The notes under the pieces were generated by a model, which was not told where the DNA came from, ran no database searches, and saw nothing but the letters and a program-made list of their open reading frames with translations. The position numbers and the translations under genes are program-made. Shown one piece after another: positions 9,626 through 21,179 of a stretch of DNA of 64,000 bases (position 1 is its first letter; every line of letters starts with the position of its first letter). The stretch covers positions 11,251,251 to 11,315,250 of the forward strand of contig NW_022098031.1 in assembly GCF_002288925.2 (NCBI RefSeq), given 5' to 3'. Origin of the DNA: Delphinapterus leucas (taxonomy: Eukaryota; Chordata; Mammalia; Artiodactyla; Monodontidae).

Positions 9626-12080
9626 GTCATTTGATATCAAAGTAATCACATATCAGAGAAAAAATTTAATGGATATGTTTTGCGTAGCAAGGTTATTACA
9701 TTGAAATAATAAGGAACAGAGGACAATTTCAGAAATGACTTTTTAGCAGCTCAGCTTCTCCCTTGAAATTTACTATTGTCCTGGGAATATCACATGATTC
9801 AAAAGCTGAGCACTTCTTCATGGCATTTAATTAAAATGCAGCCTGAACATGCTATGTGAAGAATTTTAAACAGTCTTGCTCAATATGAAATATACCCAAT
9901 GTCAGCATATTACATCTTCTTTTACTAGTAGTTTCCCATCGGGATGTATTTGATAGTCAATCTGTGAAACGCATAGATTGGATTTTTGTAACTTTTGAAA
10001 TGCTTCTTAATATACTATCTCTGTTTTGTGATAAATTTATAATTATTATCCCATTTGCAAAGGTCTAGGAAATTAATATTTTAAAAAATATTGCCAATCT
10101 CTATAAATTTGAGTTCTCAAGTTTCCAATGACTTAAAATGGGATAAAATAATCTAAAACACGTTTCTTTCACAAGTACTAGTTTTTGAAAACCTCCTCCA
10201 TATAGACAAAGTAAAGTGGATAGATATAAAGAAATTTTTTGTTAAATATTAAATGTTTTCTAGATTATCAATTATCCACATCAATTCCCACTGTTAATAA
10301 AGTGCACCAGATAATTGTATAGCTCAGCTGCTCTCTATGACTTCTTGTTTCTACACAACAATGTAGAAATTAGAATTCAGGAATCAGTGACAAAGGCCAT
10401 TCAGAGTTGCTAGGATTTCCCAGTAGGAAAGATGAAACCAAGTTCGTGGGTCCTTAAGTTTATGTCATTTCTTTTGGGGAAAAAAAATCACAAAAATATA
10501 ATGACTACAAACATATAAGAGAATGAATATTTATTTACCAGAGGTCCCAGCAGGTGAGGAACCCCTGAAACTTCAGCCTCACAGTAAATTCATCTCTATC
10601 CAGGTACTGAACGGGATGGGGCTCCTTTCCTGGATGGGGTGCTCTACTCTTCCTCTGTCTATATTCCACCTGCCTCTTGCCTTAGTGTAAAGAATCCAGA
10701 TGGGCGATGCTGGAGAGACAAACAAGTCGTATTCCTAAAGAGCTAGCAATCCTGCTAGAGCAAATGTTTCTAAGATTTCAGGCTATGGTTGGGGAACAGA
10801 AAGTCAGCTGAAAATTCATGCCAATTATACAAATAGAACTTGGATCCAAGAGATGTGGTTTCTTTCAATGCAGACAGGAGAATCTGGCAGCCCATAGATT
10901 AACCAATTCTTGAGCTAATTCCTTATATCATGTGCAAATGTGACGGTGCTGGAAAAATATCAGGGTCACTGTTGGTAGCTTGATGCGTACATGCTTGTGG
11001 TCTCTGTTAGGAGAGAATCAAACAGACCTTTTTAGGAAAATGATGCCTGGCTTGTTGGGTGGATTAACTTCCACCCTAGCCGTGAGGCAAGGGAGTTTCG
11101 GAGAGCTATTTGGGTGACAAATTGCACAGATACGATGGCATTTCTTTTCTGTCTGAGTGACAGTGTGCTGACTGGCGATCTGATTGTGTAGTAATGGCTG
11201 GGCAGCTCTAACTAGCAGGCCGTTCTGCTTTGAAGCACATATAGCTAGTTTAGATGTAAAATGACAGGAGTTATATGAGCAAAGGAGAGAACTTGCTAAT
11301 AACTTTAAAACGAATAAATGTATAAATTTTGCTGAAAGTTGTGTTTTTTAAAAGTTTGCTTATGTACTGTCAATTTTTCGTGATGGATTTCAGAAGTACA
11401 GATGTGAATCCATTCAGCATAAAAGATTGCATTGGGGGGGAAAAAAAGAATTTAACATATTTTTGTTCTGATTTAACTCTACAGTTCTTCTCAACTAAAT
11501 TCCAGCCTTCACCTGTAAGTGTCATGTCATTATTCCTTCAAAATCACCCACCCAAACATGACTTGGGACTGTGCTGGGCATTGTGTAAAGGGGATATCAG
11601 TCAGAAAAATAAGATAAATTAAGCAAAGTTTGTCTTTCTGTATCATCTGTTTTCCCCATGAGCCTCATTATTTATTTCTCTTTCCTGGTCTTCATACTCC
11701 TCCATTCCCTTACCTGTCATCACTCTCCCTACCCCACTGTCTTCTGCTACAGTGTCAGCTGATAAGGTATTTGTTCATTAACAACTAAGCTTAATTCTCC
11801 AATGTACTTAGTAAAATTGTCAAAGCCTTTGCAATGTGAAAAAATAAAACTATAGTGGTGGAATGACAGGTAGTGGGAGTTAAACTTGAAGAAATTCCTT
11901 TAGTTTCCTCTAAATAGAACCATGGAATAGCTTTCTACTTTACTCTCCAGTCAGTCTATTTCTATAAGAGAACCTTTTTAGGAGGGAATAATCTAATATA
12001 AGCAATAAGATAGACTCAATATAGACAGAGGCAGACAGGCTCCAAGTCAACTGAAGAATTAGACTTTCAGAGTTTGAAGG
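9626..12080. other. Unassigned, A+T-rich sequence
   Basis: I see no repeat family or gene here. The frame at 11329-11622 (97 codons) has no recognisable domain, no Kozak-like or splice context, and is rich in F and S, as expected of A+T-rich noncoding DNA. Confidence 0.45.
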
Positions 12081-12084
12081 GTCC

Positions 12085-12235
12085 TTAGAGTTGGACTTGT
12101 CAAACCTGGATTTTCTTCATCATAAAACTGAGCCTTAGAGAAGGTAAGTGAATTGCACATGATCATTCGGATAACTCATTGGTAAATTTGGTACTAGAAT
12201 TCAGGTATCATAAAATTTCTAGTCCAGTGCTGTTT
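12085..12235 (-). mobile_element. MIR SINE fragment, minus strand
   Basis: 'cataaaactgagccttagag aaggtaagtgaattgcac' is the complement of the conserved MIR centre (cttgcccaaggtca / cctcagtttc). Flanking parts are diverged. Confidence 0.55.
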
Positions 12236-12532
12236 TTATCAGTCATATCATGCGACTTCCCCAAAGTATGTCAGTCCAATAAAACATAAGTGAAGAGGAG
12301 CATATCATCATGTTTTTATTTTTAACATGGAGTAGAAATTATGAGACAGGAGAATCAAGTTTTATGAATATATTGGGGAAAGGTAAAGAGATAGAAGACA
12401 AAGGAGTAAACTTTAAAAACAGAAGGATGATCCTTCCTGAAACCAGATGGAAGTGGTATGGAAGGAACATGATAATGGATACAGTTAGAGAATGAATATT
12501 GTTCTTCACCTGTCACTGAAATCCCAATCCTC

Positions 12533-12740
12533 GGGCTTCCCTGGTGGCGCAGTGGTTGAGGGTCCGCCTGCCGATGCAGGGGACACGGGTTCGTGCCCTG
12601 GTCCGGGAAGATCCCACATGCCGCGGAGCGGCTGGGCCCATGAGCCATGGCCTCTGAGCCTGCACGTCCGGAGCCTGTGCTCCACAATGGGAGAGGCCAC
12701 AACTGTGAGAGGTCTGCGTACCGCCAAAAAAAAAAAAAAA
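12533..12740 (+). mobile_element. CHR-2-type cetacean SINE, plus strand
   Basis: Full length: gggcttccctggtggcgcag at the 5' end, A-box-like tggcgcagtgg, B-box-like gggttcgtgcc, then cggagcctgtgctcc and an A14 tail. It has a perfect 12-bp target duplication, atcccaatcctc, at 12521-12532 and 12740-12751. The open frames of 93-137 codons over it are SINE translation. Confidence 0.97.
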
Positions 12741-13009
12741 TCCCAATCCTCTTCCCTGCCTTGGCCAAGGTAAATCAAGGTCATAACCAAAAGTCATGTT
12801 GAATACATGCCTTTTCCATTTTCCTATCAGCCTTAAGTGCAGGAAGATAATAATAAATTACTTTCAGTTGAGGCACATTAATGGGGATTTATCAGAGAAG
12901 AAAGAGTTTGACTCGACCTAGATTTGGTGTCAGCAGGAAGGCACATTTGTCTGTTAGGTGCTTCTAAAATGTCCCTTATTAGAGACCAAAGCAGTGAATA
13001 TAACGATTA

Positions 13010-13565
13010 ACTCAGTACTTATACTTGCCTGTGACAGCAGCTCATTACTTGAAGCAGATGCCCCAACCATATCTCTTAGTCCTTCAGAGCATGCTAGCTA
13101 GACTTTCAACTGCCAGTACCTGCATTTCTTTTCCTGAGGGCGTTTTCTGATTGCTAAAGCCCAATTTGCCTCCTACATGGTAGACAGATTTGCCAGGGAA
13201 TTAATGCTCCCTGGGAGGAGCCATCAACTAATGAATGATGAGTTGGTACGTAAATAACCCAGCTTCCTTACAGCTCCTTGAGGCATGTGTTTTCCATTGG
13301 TCTGTAGAGTTTCCCCACAGAGGCAGCTATTTTGATGATGCACTCTTTATTGGTGGCCTTCCCTTCTGTGTCTCACTTTACTGGTGTTTTCTTCACCTCT
13401 CAAGTGAACTACTTGCTACTTGGACTGCTAATCCTGGTCTCAGGGTCTACTTTGGAGGGAACCTGAATGGAGACATCAATATTGCTCATTACGTTAGCAA
13501 TGGACTCTTACAACAAACCTCAGGAGAATCCACCTGTATCAGACATCCAGTTGCAAGAAAGAGCA
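13010..13565 (+). mobile_element. LTR-like mammalian interspersed repeat, family not assigned
   Basis: The order 'ctgagggcgttttctgatt', 'tttgccagggaattaatgct', 'ccctgggaggagccatcaac', 'taaataacccagcttcctta', 'cttgctacttgg' and 'cctggtctcagggtctactt' is one I know from a repeated mammalian LTR-like element. The same closing part recurs near 29940-30208. The 119-codon plus frame at 13235-13594 lies mostly within it and is not a gene. Confidence 0.55.
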
Positions 13566-14520
13566 AACCTAGTTTCAGAAACTTGAAAGAATAAGGGGTA
13601 ATTTTCTTCTATTACAAAAATTCCAGTGGCAGACAGTTCATAGAGTGGATTCAGCTGCTCAGTGATCCTATCAAGGAACTCTGTCCTGTCATCATCTTTA
13701 GCTTTCATCCTTAGGCTTTTTGCTCATATAACAAAATACTTGTTGCATCTCAAGGACCAGAGCCGTATTCCAGACAGAAAAAAGAGAAAGTCTAAGCTTT
13801 CCTTTTAACAGAACTTTGTCTTTTTAGTGAGGCAAAGGAGCCCTCTCTAGGCTTCTCCACATCTCATTAGCTGAACTAGATCACATGCCCATCATAAACC
13901 AGTCACATCCCAGAAGAATGAGATTAGAATGCCTTATTTAGATTAATCATGATTCATCCCTGGTGGAGGTCCCTACTGAACAAATCAGGAGACCATTAGC
14001 TGAGAAAAAAAGCAGAAGTGGCTTGGGTGGGTAGTGGACAGCATTTCCCACATCACCTGCTCCCCAATATCATATTGTTTGTCAGCACCATGGTAACTAT
14101 TTCAGCTTCCTATTTCCATGTGAACCATTCCATCCCAATTGCGTATCAGCAGACACGTACTTGGCATTGAAATATAGACGCTCTGCGGGGAGTGGTTTTA
14201 ATGTGCCTTTCTTAAAAGTCTGTTTCCTGTTCTCTTTTATTGAGTTCTACATAACTTTAGAAACTATATTTCTGATTCCAGACAAAATTTTTATAGCCTA
14301 AAAGCTGCAAGATGTGCTAATCAACAATTGTCTGTAAAAGAGACTCTGCTCACATAAGAGTCCTGTTTTTTCAGGTTTGAGAAGGGGGAAGAATTCTAAA
14401 CACTAAAGCTACTTGGAAATAACATGTTAAATGAAATTGAAGCTGAACACATTCAAAAGAACAAAAGCTCTATTTAGTTACCGTGAAAGTGTCCTTGCAA
14501 AGATGTCTGTAAGGAATCTC
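13566..14520. other. Unassigned sequence
   Basis: No recognisable repeat, exon or RNA gene. Confidence 0.45.
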
Positions 14521-15805
14521 TTTGGGAAAAGGACGGTCTCTTCAACAAATGGTGTGAAGAAAACTGGATATTCTCAGGTAAAATAAAATTGGACCCTTAT
14601 CTTAACCATATACAAAAATTAACTCCAATAGATTAAAGACTTAAATATTAGAACTGAAACTATAAAACACCTAGAAGAAAACATAGGGGAAAAGCTTCAT
14701 GACATTGGTCTTGGCAATGATTTCATGAGCATAACACCAAAAGTACAGGCAACAAAAACAAGAGTAGACAAGTGGGACTACATTAAACTAAGAAGCTTCT
14801 ACACAGCAAAGGAAACAATCAACAGAATGAAAAGGCATCTGTCATAATGGAAGAAAATATTTTCAAACCACATATCTGATAAAGGGTTAATTTCAAAAAT
14901 ATATAAGGAGTTCCTACAACTCTACAACTAATAATCCAATTAAAAAGTGGTCTAAGGACTTGGATAGACACTTCTCCAAAGAATACACACAAATGACCAA
15001 CAGGTATATGAAAAATGCTCAACATCGCTAATGCTAATCATCAGAGAAACACAAATCAAAACCACAGTGAGGTATTACCTCATACCTATTAGGATAGCTA
15101 TTCTCAAAAAAAAAGACAGCAAGTGTTGGTGAGGATGTGGAGAAATTGAAACCCTTTCACACTATTGGGGGGGATATGGAATGTACAGCTGCTATGGGAA
15201 AGAAGTATGAAAGTTCCTCAAAAAATTAAAAATAAAACTACAATATGGTCCAGCAATCCCACTTCTGAGCATTTATCCAAAATAATTGAAATTGTGATCT
15301 CGAGGAGGTATCATTCCCATGTTCATTGCAGCACTATTCACAATAACTAAGATGTGGAAACAGCCTAAATGCCTATCAACTGATAAATAGATGAAAGAAG
15401 CATGGTATATATGTATGATGTAATACTATTTAGCCTTTAAAAAGAATGAAATTCTGTAAGATATGACAACATGGATGGATCTTGAGGACATTTTGTTAAG
15501 TGAAATAAGCCAGACTACTGCAAGACGAATACTGCATGATTCTACTTATTTCAGTATCTAAAATAGTCAAATTCACAAAATCAAAGACTAAAGTGGGTGT
15601 TACCAGAGGCCAGGGGAGAAAAGGATGGGGAGTTATTAATCAGCAGGCATAAAGTTTCAGTTAAGTAAGATAAATAAGCTCTAGAGATCTGCTCTAAAAC
15701 ATCATACCTATAGTTAACAGTAATGAACAATTAAAATGGGTTAAGAACGTAGATCTCATGTAAATGTTCTTGCCGCAATAAAGTAAAAAAATTAAGAAAA
15801 ATAAG
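14521..15805 (+). mobile_element. Old L1, 5'-truncated, plus strand
   Basis: The 3' part of L1 in sense orientation: 'acggtctcttcaacaaatgg tgtg', 'aaactataaaacacctagaa', 'aagcttctacacagcaaagg', 'ggtattacctcatacctatt', 'gaggatgtggagaaattgaa' and 'atttagcctttaaaaagaat'. It continues to an A-rich end near 15780-15805. It covers the C-terminal third of ORF2 and the 3'UTR. Multiple stops show it is long dead. Confidence 0.9.
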
Positions 15806-16383
15806 TCCCCCTGGAAACAGCTGGACTTCTGGTGTTGAATATTGTTTGCTGGGGAATGTAAACATTAATCTTAAAACACTGAATGCTAACTGGTTGTCAT
15901 AGGAGAGTGTATTCTAGTGGGCACCTGGAAGTTCTAAGGAAATGTAAAAATGTATTCTTTTGGGGGGACAAGAGCCTCAAACTTCATCTCTGTCCTTTAC
16001 ATTAGCCAAAGGAGAAATGAATAAATCAGTGACTCAGATATCCAGTCTTAAACTGCACAAGGTATTTTCTTCCTACAAGAACAAGACATCCTGTTTGAAG
16101 CAGAATCTAGTCCATCAAGGGCCAGAACTTGGGACTTTTGCCAATCATATGAATGGGGTCATTCCTGCTTTCTAGGGAGTCATATAGAACAGTTTAAGGA
16201 ATTAAATGGAAATGAAAATTCATGAAACTCACTTACCCTAAACTAGAATTTATTCTGCTCCATGAAACTATGAAGCAGATGCAGGTGATTTTGATAATTA
16301 CCTGTCTTATGATTTTGAAATCCTTTTGATTCCTCTTGGGAAACAGTTAATCCAGAAAAATCCTGTGCTCTGTTGTTAAAGGC
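15806..16383. other. Unassigned sequence
   Basis: Nothing recognisable. The plus frame at 15960-16175 has no domain features. Confidence 0.45.
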
Positions 16384-16592
16384 CAGGCATTGTGTCAGGT
16401 GCCTTAGCTGAATTAACTGTTACTCTTCTCAACAATCCAAAAAGGGGAGTGGTCTTATTACCATTCCCATTTTACAGATGGGGAAAAGGAGGCACAGAAA
16501 GGTTAAGCTACATACCCAAGATTTCACAGCAAGTACATGGCAGAAGCAGGGTTCACTCTGAGACCCAGGCCTACTAATCCTGGAGCCAACAT
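16384..16592 (-). mobile_element. MIR SINE, minus strand, well preserved
   Basis: 'ggcattgtgtcaggtgcctt', 'cccattttacagatggggaa', 'aggcacagaaaggttaagct' and 'aggcctactaatcctggagc' match the complement of MIR along nearly its whole length. The 61-codon frame here is therefore not a gene. Confidence 0.9.
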
Positions 16593-17400
16593 TTTTAACC
16601 ATTTTCACTTACATGGAAGATTATTAGAGAAGTGTCCTGACTGTGTAAGCTGAGTTGTATGTCACTAACCCACAAATACATCAAGAATGGGGAGGGGTAG
16701 TCCTTCAAAAAATTAACTTCACATAAAGTTACCTGTTTCTTAAGAAACTTCGTGTCATTTACTGAGTCTAACAGTAACTATGTTACTACAGAAGTAATAA
16801 CTCTGCATGTTTTATTAACAGTCAGTCTTTTCCAGAGTGCTTTAACAAGCCATCAAAGTATGACTCTCCTAGAATCCCTGTAATTCTTACTGCTTCAACC
16901 TCAGCAGTTCCTGAGACATTAGTAAAAATAACCCTGATAAGCTGAACCCTGCAGACGATCACATTCTGAAGGGCAGCGTGTCGATTAACTGCTTTTACAG
17001 AACTTTGGCATTAACTGCTGTGGGGTCATCAGAGAAACTTTATTAATATTAAAAAGAGAACAATGGTTTTATTTAAATTTCTGGAATAATGCATTATTTC
17101 GGTATATTTTGGTATAGAGTATGGCACATAGTAAAAGTTTTTACTAGAAGTTAAATTATATAAAATAGGGCAACTTTATTTTTACCTTATTATTTATTTA
17201 CTTTTTTTATATGTATATGTAGATTAAAATATTCTGATTAAAAATTTTAAAGATGTAGAAAAGGATGTGGTATCTCATGAGATGTTTGAATAATAGATGA
17301 TGAAAATGTGATGATTTTTGAAGGAAAAATATGTGAATTTAGTTATTACTATTTGTTCTCACGTAAGTTGTTTCAAATATAAGGGCAAATTCTGGAAACA
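16593..17400. other. Unassigned, A+T-rich
   Basis: Nothing recognisable apart from low-complexity TTTA/ATAT stretches near 17175-17240. Confidence 0.45.
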
Positions 17401-18445
17401 TGTCCAGCCTAAATGCCTATCACTTCCCCTCCATTTCCAGTCCTGTCTAACTGTAGGATCTGAGCGGGAGGTCTTGGGTTCTAGGGGATGATGTCCCTCA
17501 GGAAGCTGGTTTGGGGCTTCCTCCCTGAGTGTCAAGCCAGAGCCTCTAAACTCCTAATGGGGAGCCCTAGGACAGGGGTTAAAACCAGGGAGCCTTGAGG
17601 AATGTGTGTACCTCCAGGGGTAAAACTGGCATTGGCTCCATATGAATATGTCTGTTCTCACTGGTCCCTAAGAAGAGGAAAGAAAACTGAGTAGCTGGGC
17701 TAAACCTGCACTGTGTGAGGAGACAGGAGAGTGGGGAGTGTTCCCCTAGCTCTCCCCTCTTCCCCTGTGGCCCCCAGAATTAGACAGTCCTTTCCTTCCT
17801 CTTAGTGGACCACCACCACTTACGATATGTCATACCTGAGCCTAAGCAGGAGTACAGCTATGTGGTGCCACCATTCAGAGAAAGACCAAACCAAAGAGGT
17901 AGGTGCCTGGAGAAATAGCCTTCTGAAGACCCCTGAGGAGAGTCCAAAGATTTTTCTGGAACTGAAATACCCAAATAAACAAGACTTTCAAACAAGCAAG
18001 CAATAGGTGAATTGAAGAAAAGAATGGACTCTGTTGATATTTACATTAGTGACAAGAAATGTCAAGTAAAAGAAATCACCCAAAGAACAGAACAAAAACA
18101 GATGTAAAAAATGAAAGACAGACATGAATGAGTCCAGAGATTTAGCACTTGAATAATAGGTTTTCCACAAAGAGACAGATGTAAAAGATGGGTGAGAGAC
18201 AGTCACTTTACAGAAATAGATGAAAATTTTTCCAGAATAAATGCAAACCTGAGTTTGTAGTTTGAAAGAAGATCTGAATTCCAAGCAGGTTTGGTAAGAG
18301 AAAAACAAAGCAAAGTAGAAAACATACCTGGGCATATTGTAGTAAAATTTTTGAACTACAAGCATGAAAAGAAAAATTTTCATGCTTCCAGACAGAAAAA
18401 ATAAGACACCTCCCCAAAAGAAAAAGAAATAGTTTTTAGTAAGGA
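17401..18445 (+). mobile_element. Old L1/HAL1-like element, 5' part (probable)
   Basis: From about 17935 the text ('gaagacccctgaggag', 'acaagactttcaaacaagca', 'catattgtagtaaaattttt', 'catgcttccagacagaaaaa') resembles ORF1-side sequence of old L1M/HAL1 elements. The G-rich stretch before it (17440-17900) is probably the element's 5'UTR. It contains a 93-bp interval with splice-like ends (see findings). The assignment is by motif order only. Confidence 0.5.
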
Positions 18446-18690
18446 CAGTGTGTCATAGAGGCTAAGAATGATGACTTGAGATACACAGTCTAGTTTTGAT
18501 TTTTAGTTCCTCCATTTATGTGACCTTGATTAAATTAACTGTATTTGTTTGCTCATATAGAATAGTGATAGTGATGGTACTTAATCCATAAAATTTTGTG
18601 AGGATTAAATTAACCAGTAGTTAATTGATATACAGTACCTAGAACTACACCTGGCACACAGTAGCAATAATACTAATATTGCAATTATTA
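18446..18690 (+). mobile_element. MIR SINE, plus strand
   Basis: 'agaggctaagaatgatgact', 'ccatttatgtgaccttgatt', 'ttgtgaggattaaattaacc' and 'cacctggcacacagtagcaa' follow MIR from 5' to 3'. It lies within the HAL1/L1M-like element. Confidence 0.82.
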
Positions 18691-18980
18691 TTAGATTATC
18701 TCAAAGCTGCAAGTCAGAAAACAGAAGAAAATGAACAGCAGCAAAAAACTAAATTCAGAGATTCTGTACCCAGCCAGTTGTCCTTTGTCCTGGTGCTGTC
18801 ACCAGACATCTGTGGCTATACAAGAATTCAGGGAGTGTATTCACATACCCTATCTGAAGAATTTTGAAAAATGCATGTTCTTTATCTTAAGGGAATATGA
18901 AGAAGGGAGGAAATAGAGACCTCCTTCATCTTACACCTAAATGAGAGGGACCTCACCTAGGCCCCAAGCTTTACAGGAGC
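18691..18980 (+). mobile_element. Old L1/HAL1-like element, continuation
   Basis: 'gaaaacagaagaaaatgaac', 'gattctgtacccagccagtt' and 'tatctgaagaattttgaaaa' fit the ORF1-distal part of L1M/HAL1. This suggests that the MIR and the following hAT element split one older unit. Confidence 0.45.
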
Positions 18981-18988
18981 CCTTAGAT

Positions 18989-19209
18989 AAGGGGTCCCCA
19001 ACCCCCGGGCCAGAGACCGGTACCAGTCTGCGGCCTGTTAGGAACCAGGCCTCACAGCAGGAGATGAGCAGCAGGCAAGTGAGTGAAGCTTCATCTGTCG
19101 CTCCCTATCACTCACATTGCTGCCTGAACCACCCCTCTACCCCCCGGTCCATGGAAAAATTGCCTTCCTCGAAACCAGTTCCTGGTGCCAAAATGGTTGG
19201 GGACCACTG
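18989..19209 (+). mobile_element. hAT-type MITE (internally deleted DNA transposon)
   Basis: Terminal inverted repeats: the left end ggggtccccaacccc pairs with the right end ggttggggaccactg. A perfect 8-bp target duplication, ccttagat, lies at 18981-18988 and 19210-19217, which is the hAT hallmark. Internal 'gcggcctgttaggaaccagg' and 'gtccatggaaaaattgcctt' match a common mammalian hAT (Tip100/Charlie group) MER element, here 221 bp with no transposase. The 96-codon frame at 18941-19231 is a by-product. Confidence 0.93.
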
Positions 19210-19217
19210 CCTTAGAT

Positions 19218-19808
19218 CACAGACAGACTAAAATAAATTTACTGAAGAACATTTGGATAGCCCTAGATCTAGATACCCCTAGGTTTCTAGAGCTAGTGCT
19301 CATAGCTGGCAAACCAGCTGTAAATATCCACTCTTGAGATGAGCATTGTTCAGGGACATGCTTCTCTAGAGCTCTTCCAGGGCATGGAGGTTATGAGTAA
19401 CACAGTACTTAGGTCGGGAAAAAATATTGTAATTAATTTATCAAACCTTCTTCTGAGATAACATGATTGCAGTATTTCTTCCACGTTGAAGTATCATTTT
19501 TCACTAGTACTGAGGGTTATTTTTTCTTGCTCCTCTTCTGTTCCAATTCCTGGCTCTGTAGGTACTAAAAAATTAGCATGCTATTTGCAACAGTTGCATA
19601 TTGAGGCTGAGGAATATTTTACAGTATTAACAATGCAAATTACTTCTAAATTTGCATATATGTAGATTCGATATAACATGAATAAAGCATATATACTGAA
19701 ATCATTGATACTAGATGAAAACTGAATACTAAAATAGAGAATAGTTTTATTTTTGTAAAAGAGAAAGATTTCTTAAATGTTTAAAATTATATCAAAATTC
19801 AGCCTTTT
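19218..19808. other. Unassigned, A+T-rich
   Basis: No recognisable gene. The first part may continue the HAL1-like element. Confidence 0.4.
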
Positions 19809-19822
19809 AAAAATAAGCTTGA

Positions 19823-20053
19823 GTGGGAAGCAGCCGCATAGGACAGGGAGATCAGCTCTGTGCTTTGTGACCACCTAGAGGGGTGGGATAGGGAGGGTGG
19901 GATAGGGAGGGTGGGAGGGAGACGCAAGAGGGAGGAAATATGGGGATATGTATAGCTGATTCACTTTGCTATAAAGCAGAAACTAACATACCATTGTAAA
20001 GCAATTATACTACAATAAAGATGTTAAAGATAAAAAAAAATTTTAAATAAAAT
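19823..20053 (+). mobile_element. Short 5'-truncated L1 (3'UTR only), plus strand
   Basis: A cetartiodactyl-type L1 3'UTR: 'gtgggaagcagccgcatagg', 'gctttgtgaccacctagagg', a G-rich stretch, 'gctgattcactttgctataa', 'aattatactacaataaagat' and an A-rich tail. It has a perfect 14-bp target duplication, aaaaataagcttga, at 19809-19822 and 20054-20067. It is about 230 bp long. The aataaa polyadenylation signal lies just before the tail. Confidence 0.95.
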
Positions 20054-20162
20054 AAAAATAAGCTTGATTCAAATTTTTTATTAATTACAAATTATATTTT
20101 AATTTTAATAGATTAAATATATTTGAAGGATTTTTTTGAAAACACAAAATAAAAATTTTAAT

Positions 20163-20368
20163 TTTTTTTTTTTTTTGCGGTATGCGGGACTCTCACTGTT
20201 GTGGCCTCTCCCATTGTGGAGCACAGGCTCCGGACGGGCAGGCTCAGTGGCCATGGCTCACGGGCGCAGCCGCTCCGCAGCACGTGGGATCTTCCCGGAC
20301 CAGAGCACGAACCCGTGTCCCCTGCATCGGCAGGCGGACTCTCAACCACTGCGCCACCAGGGAAGCCC
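20163..20368 (-). mobile_element. CHR-2-type cetacean SINE, minus strand
   Basis: The poly-T tail is at the left (20162-20176), then 'gcggtatgcgggactctcac', 'gtggagcacaggctccggac' and the 5' end gccaccagggaagccc at the right. It is full length. I could not define a target duplication because the left flank is A/T-only. Confidence 0.95.
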
Positions 20369-20471
20369 TGCGTGTTTTTATTTTATAAGCATCACTAGTT
20401 CATCAACAGAACCCTCAGACATATGCAATAATTGGATTCAGTTGCTTTTTATGGTTTGTTAACCCTTGGCT

Positions 20472-20606
20472 TTTATTTATTTATTTATTTATTTACTGGC
20501 CACACATGCAGCTTGTGGGATCTTAGTTCCCTGACCAGGGATTGAACCCAGGCCCTCAGCAGTGAGAGTGCAGAGTCCTAACCACTGAACTGCTAGGAAA
20601 TTCCCT
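20472..20606 (-). mobile_element. CHR-type SINE (short form) with (TTTA)n tail
   Basis: A (ttta)n run at about 20473-20497, then 'ggccacacatgcagcttgtg', 'gggatcttagttccctgacc', 'agggattgaaccc' and the 5' end 'ctaggaaattccc'. It is more diverged than the CHR-2 copies. Confidence 0.85.
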
Positions 20607-21179
20607 ACTTTTGGTTTTTAAAAACCATAGCTCTGCCTATACTTTCTGATTTTGTCATTTTACAGGTATATATTTCCAACATTGGATCATACAGCATATT
20701 TTATTTAATAGTTTGTTAACTTGATTTATACATGAACTTTCAAATATTTATACTGAGGCGTGTGGACATTCATTTGTCCTCTTGTCTTGGTCCCACAAGT
20801 ATTGAGGGTAGGCCCGGTAGTGAACAATGAAACCCAATTAAACCACATAGATATTGACAGACTATCTGGGAGTGTAATGTTAGTGCTAAGTAAGAACTCT
20901 TAAGTTTTGAGGGAAAAGCTTCAAGGAAAATTCTGATACTAGCATAGAACTATAACAATTAAGCAACTTAAGCAAACCCAGGAGTTGGTCATTGGGAAAG
21001 AAGGGGAAAATTAAGTTATTCTTAAAAAGTCTCGTAGGAGTGTTGAGGGAGAAGCAGAGAGTGATATTTGATGTCTTATTTTCAAACATGTAGGGAAATT
21101 TGCATCTGATTATGAGAGAGAGGGATGGAAATATTTACATAATTCAAGACAGTTTACACACACACACAGATACACATAC
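20607..21179. other. Unassigned sequence
   Basis: Nothing recognised except a short (ca)n run near 21157-21169. Confidence 0.4.

Noticed and set aside
12533..12610. tRNA-like A and B boxes
   Set aside because: These belong to the tRNA-derived SINE head. There is no cloverleaf or anticodon arm, so it is not a tRNA gene; the same holds for the other SINE copies.
12355..12797. Overlapping 93-137-codon frames on both strands
   Set aside because: They are translations of the CHR-2 SINE. The same peptide wording recurs at every SINE copy in the window (20.2, 42.9, 45.3, 49.7, 54.8, 61.8 kb).
13235..13594. 119-codon plus-strand open frame
   Set aside because: It lies mostly in an LTR-like repeat, has no domain, and lacks splice or promoter context.
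18941..19231. 96-codon plus-strand open frame
   Set aside because: It is the hAT MITE read as protein; the element has no transposase.
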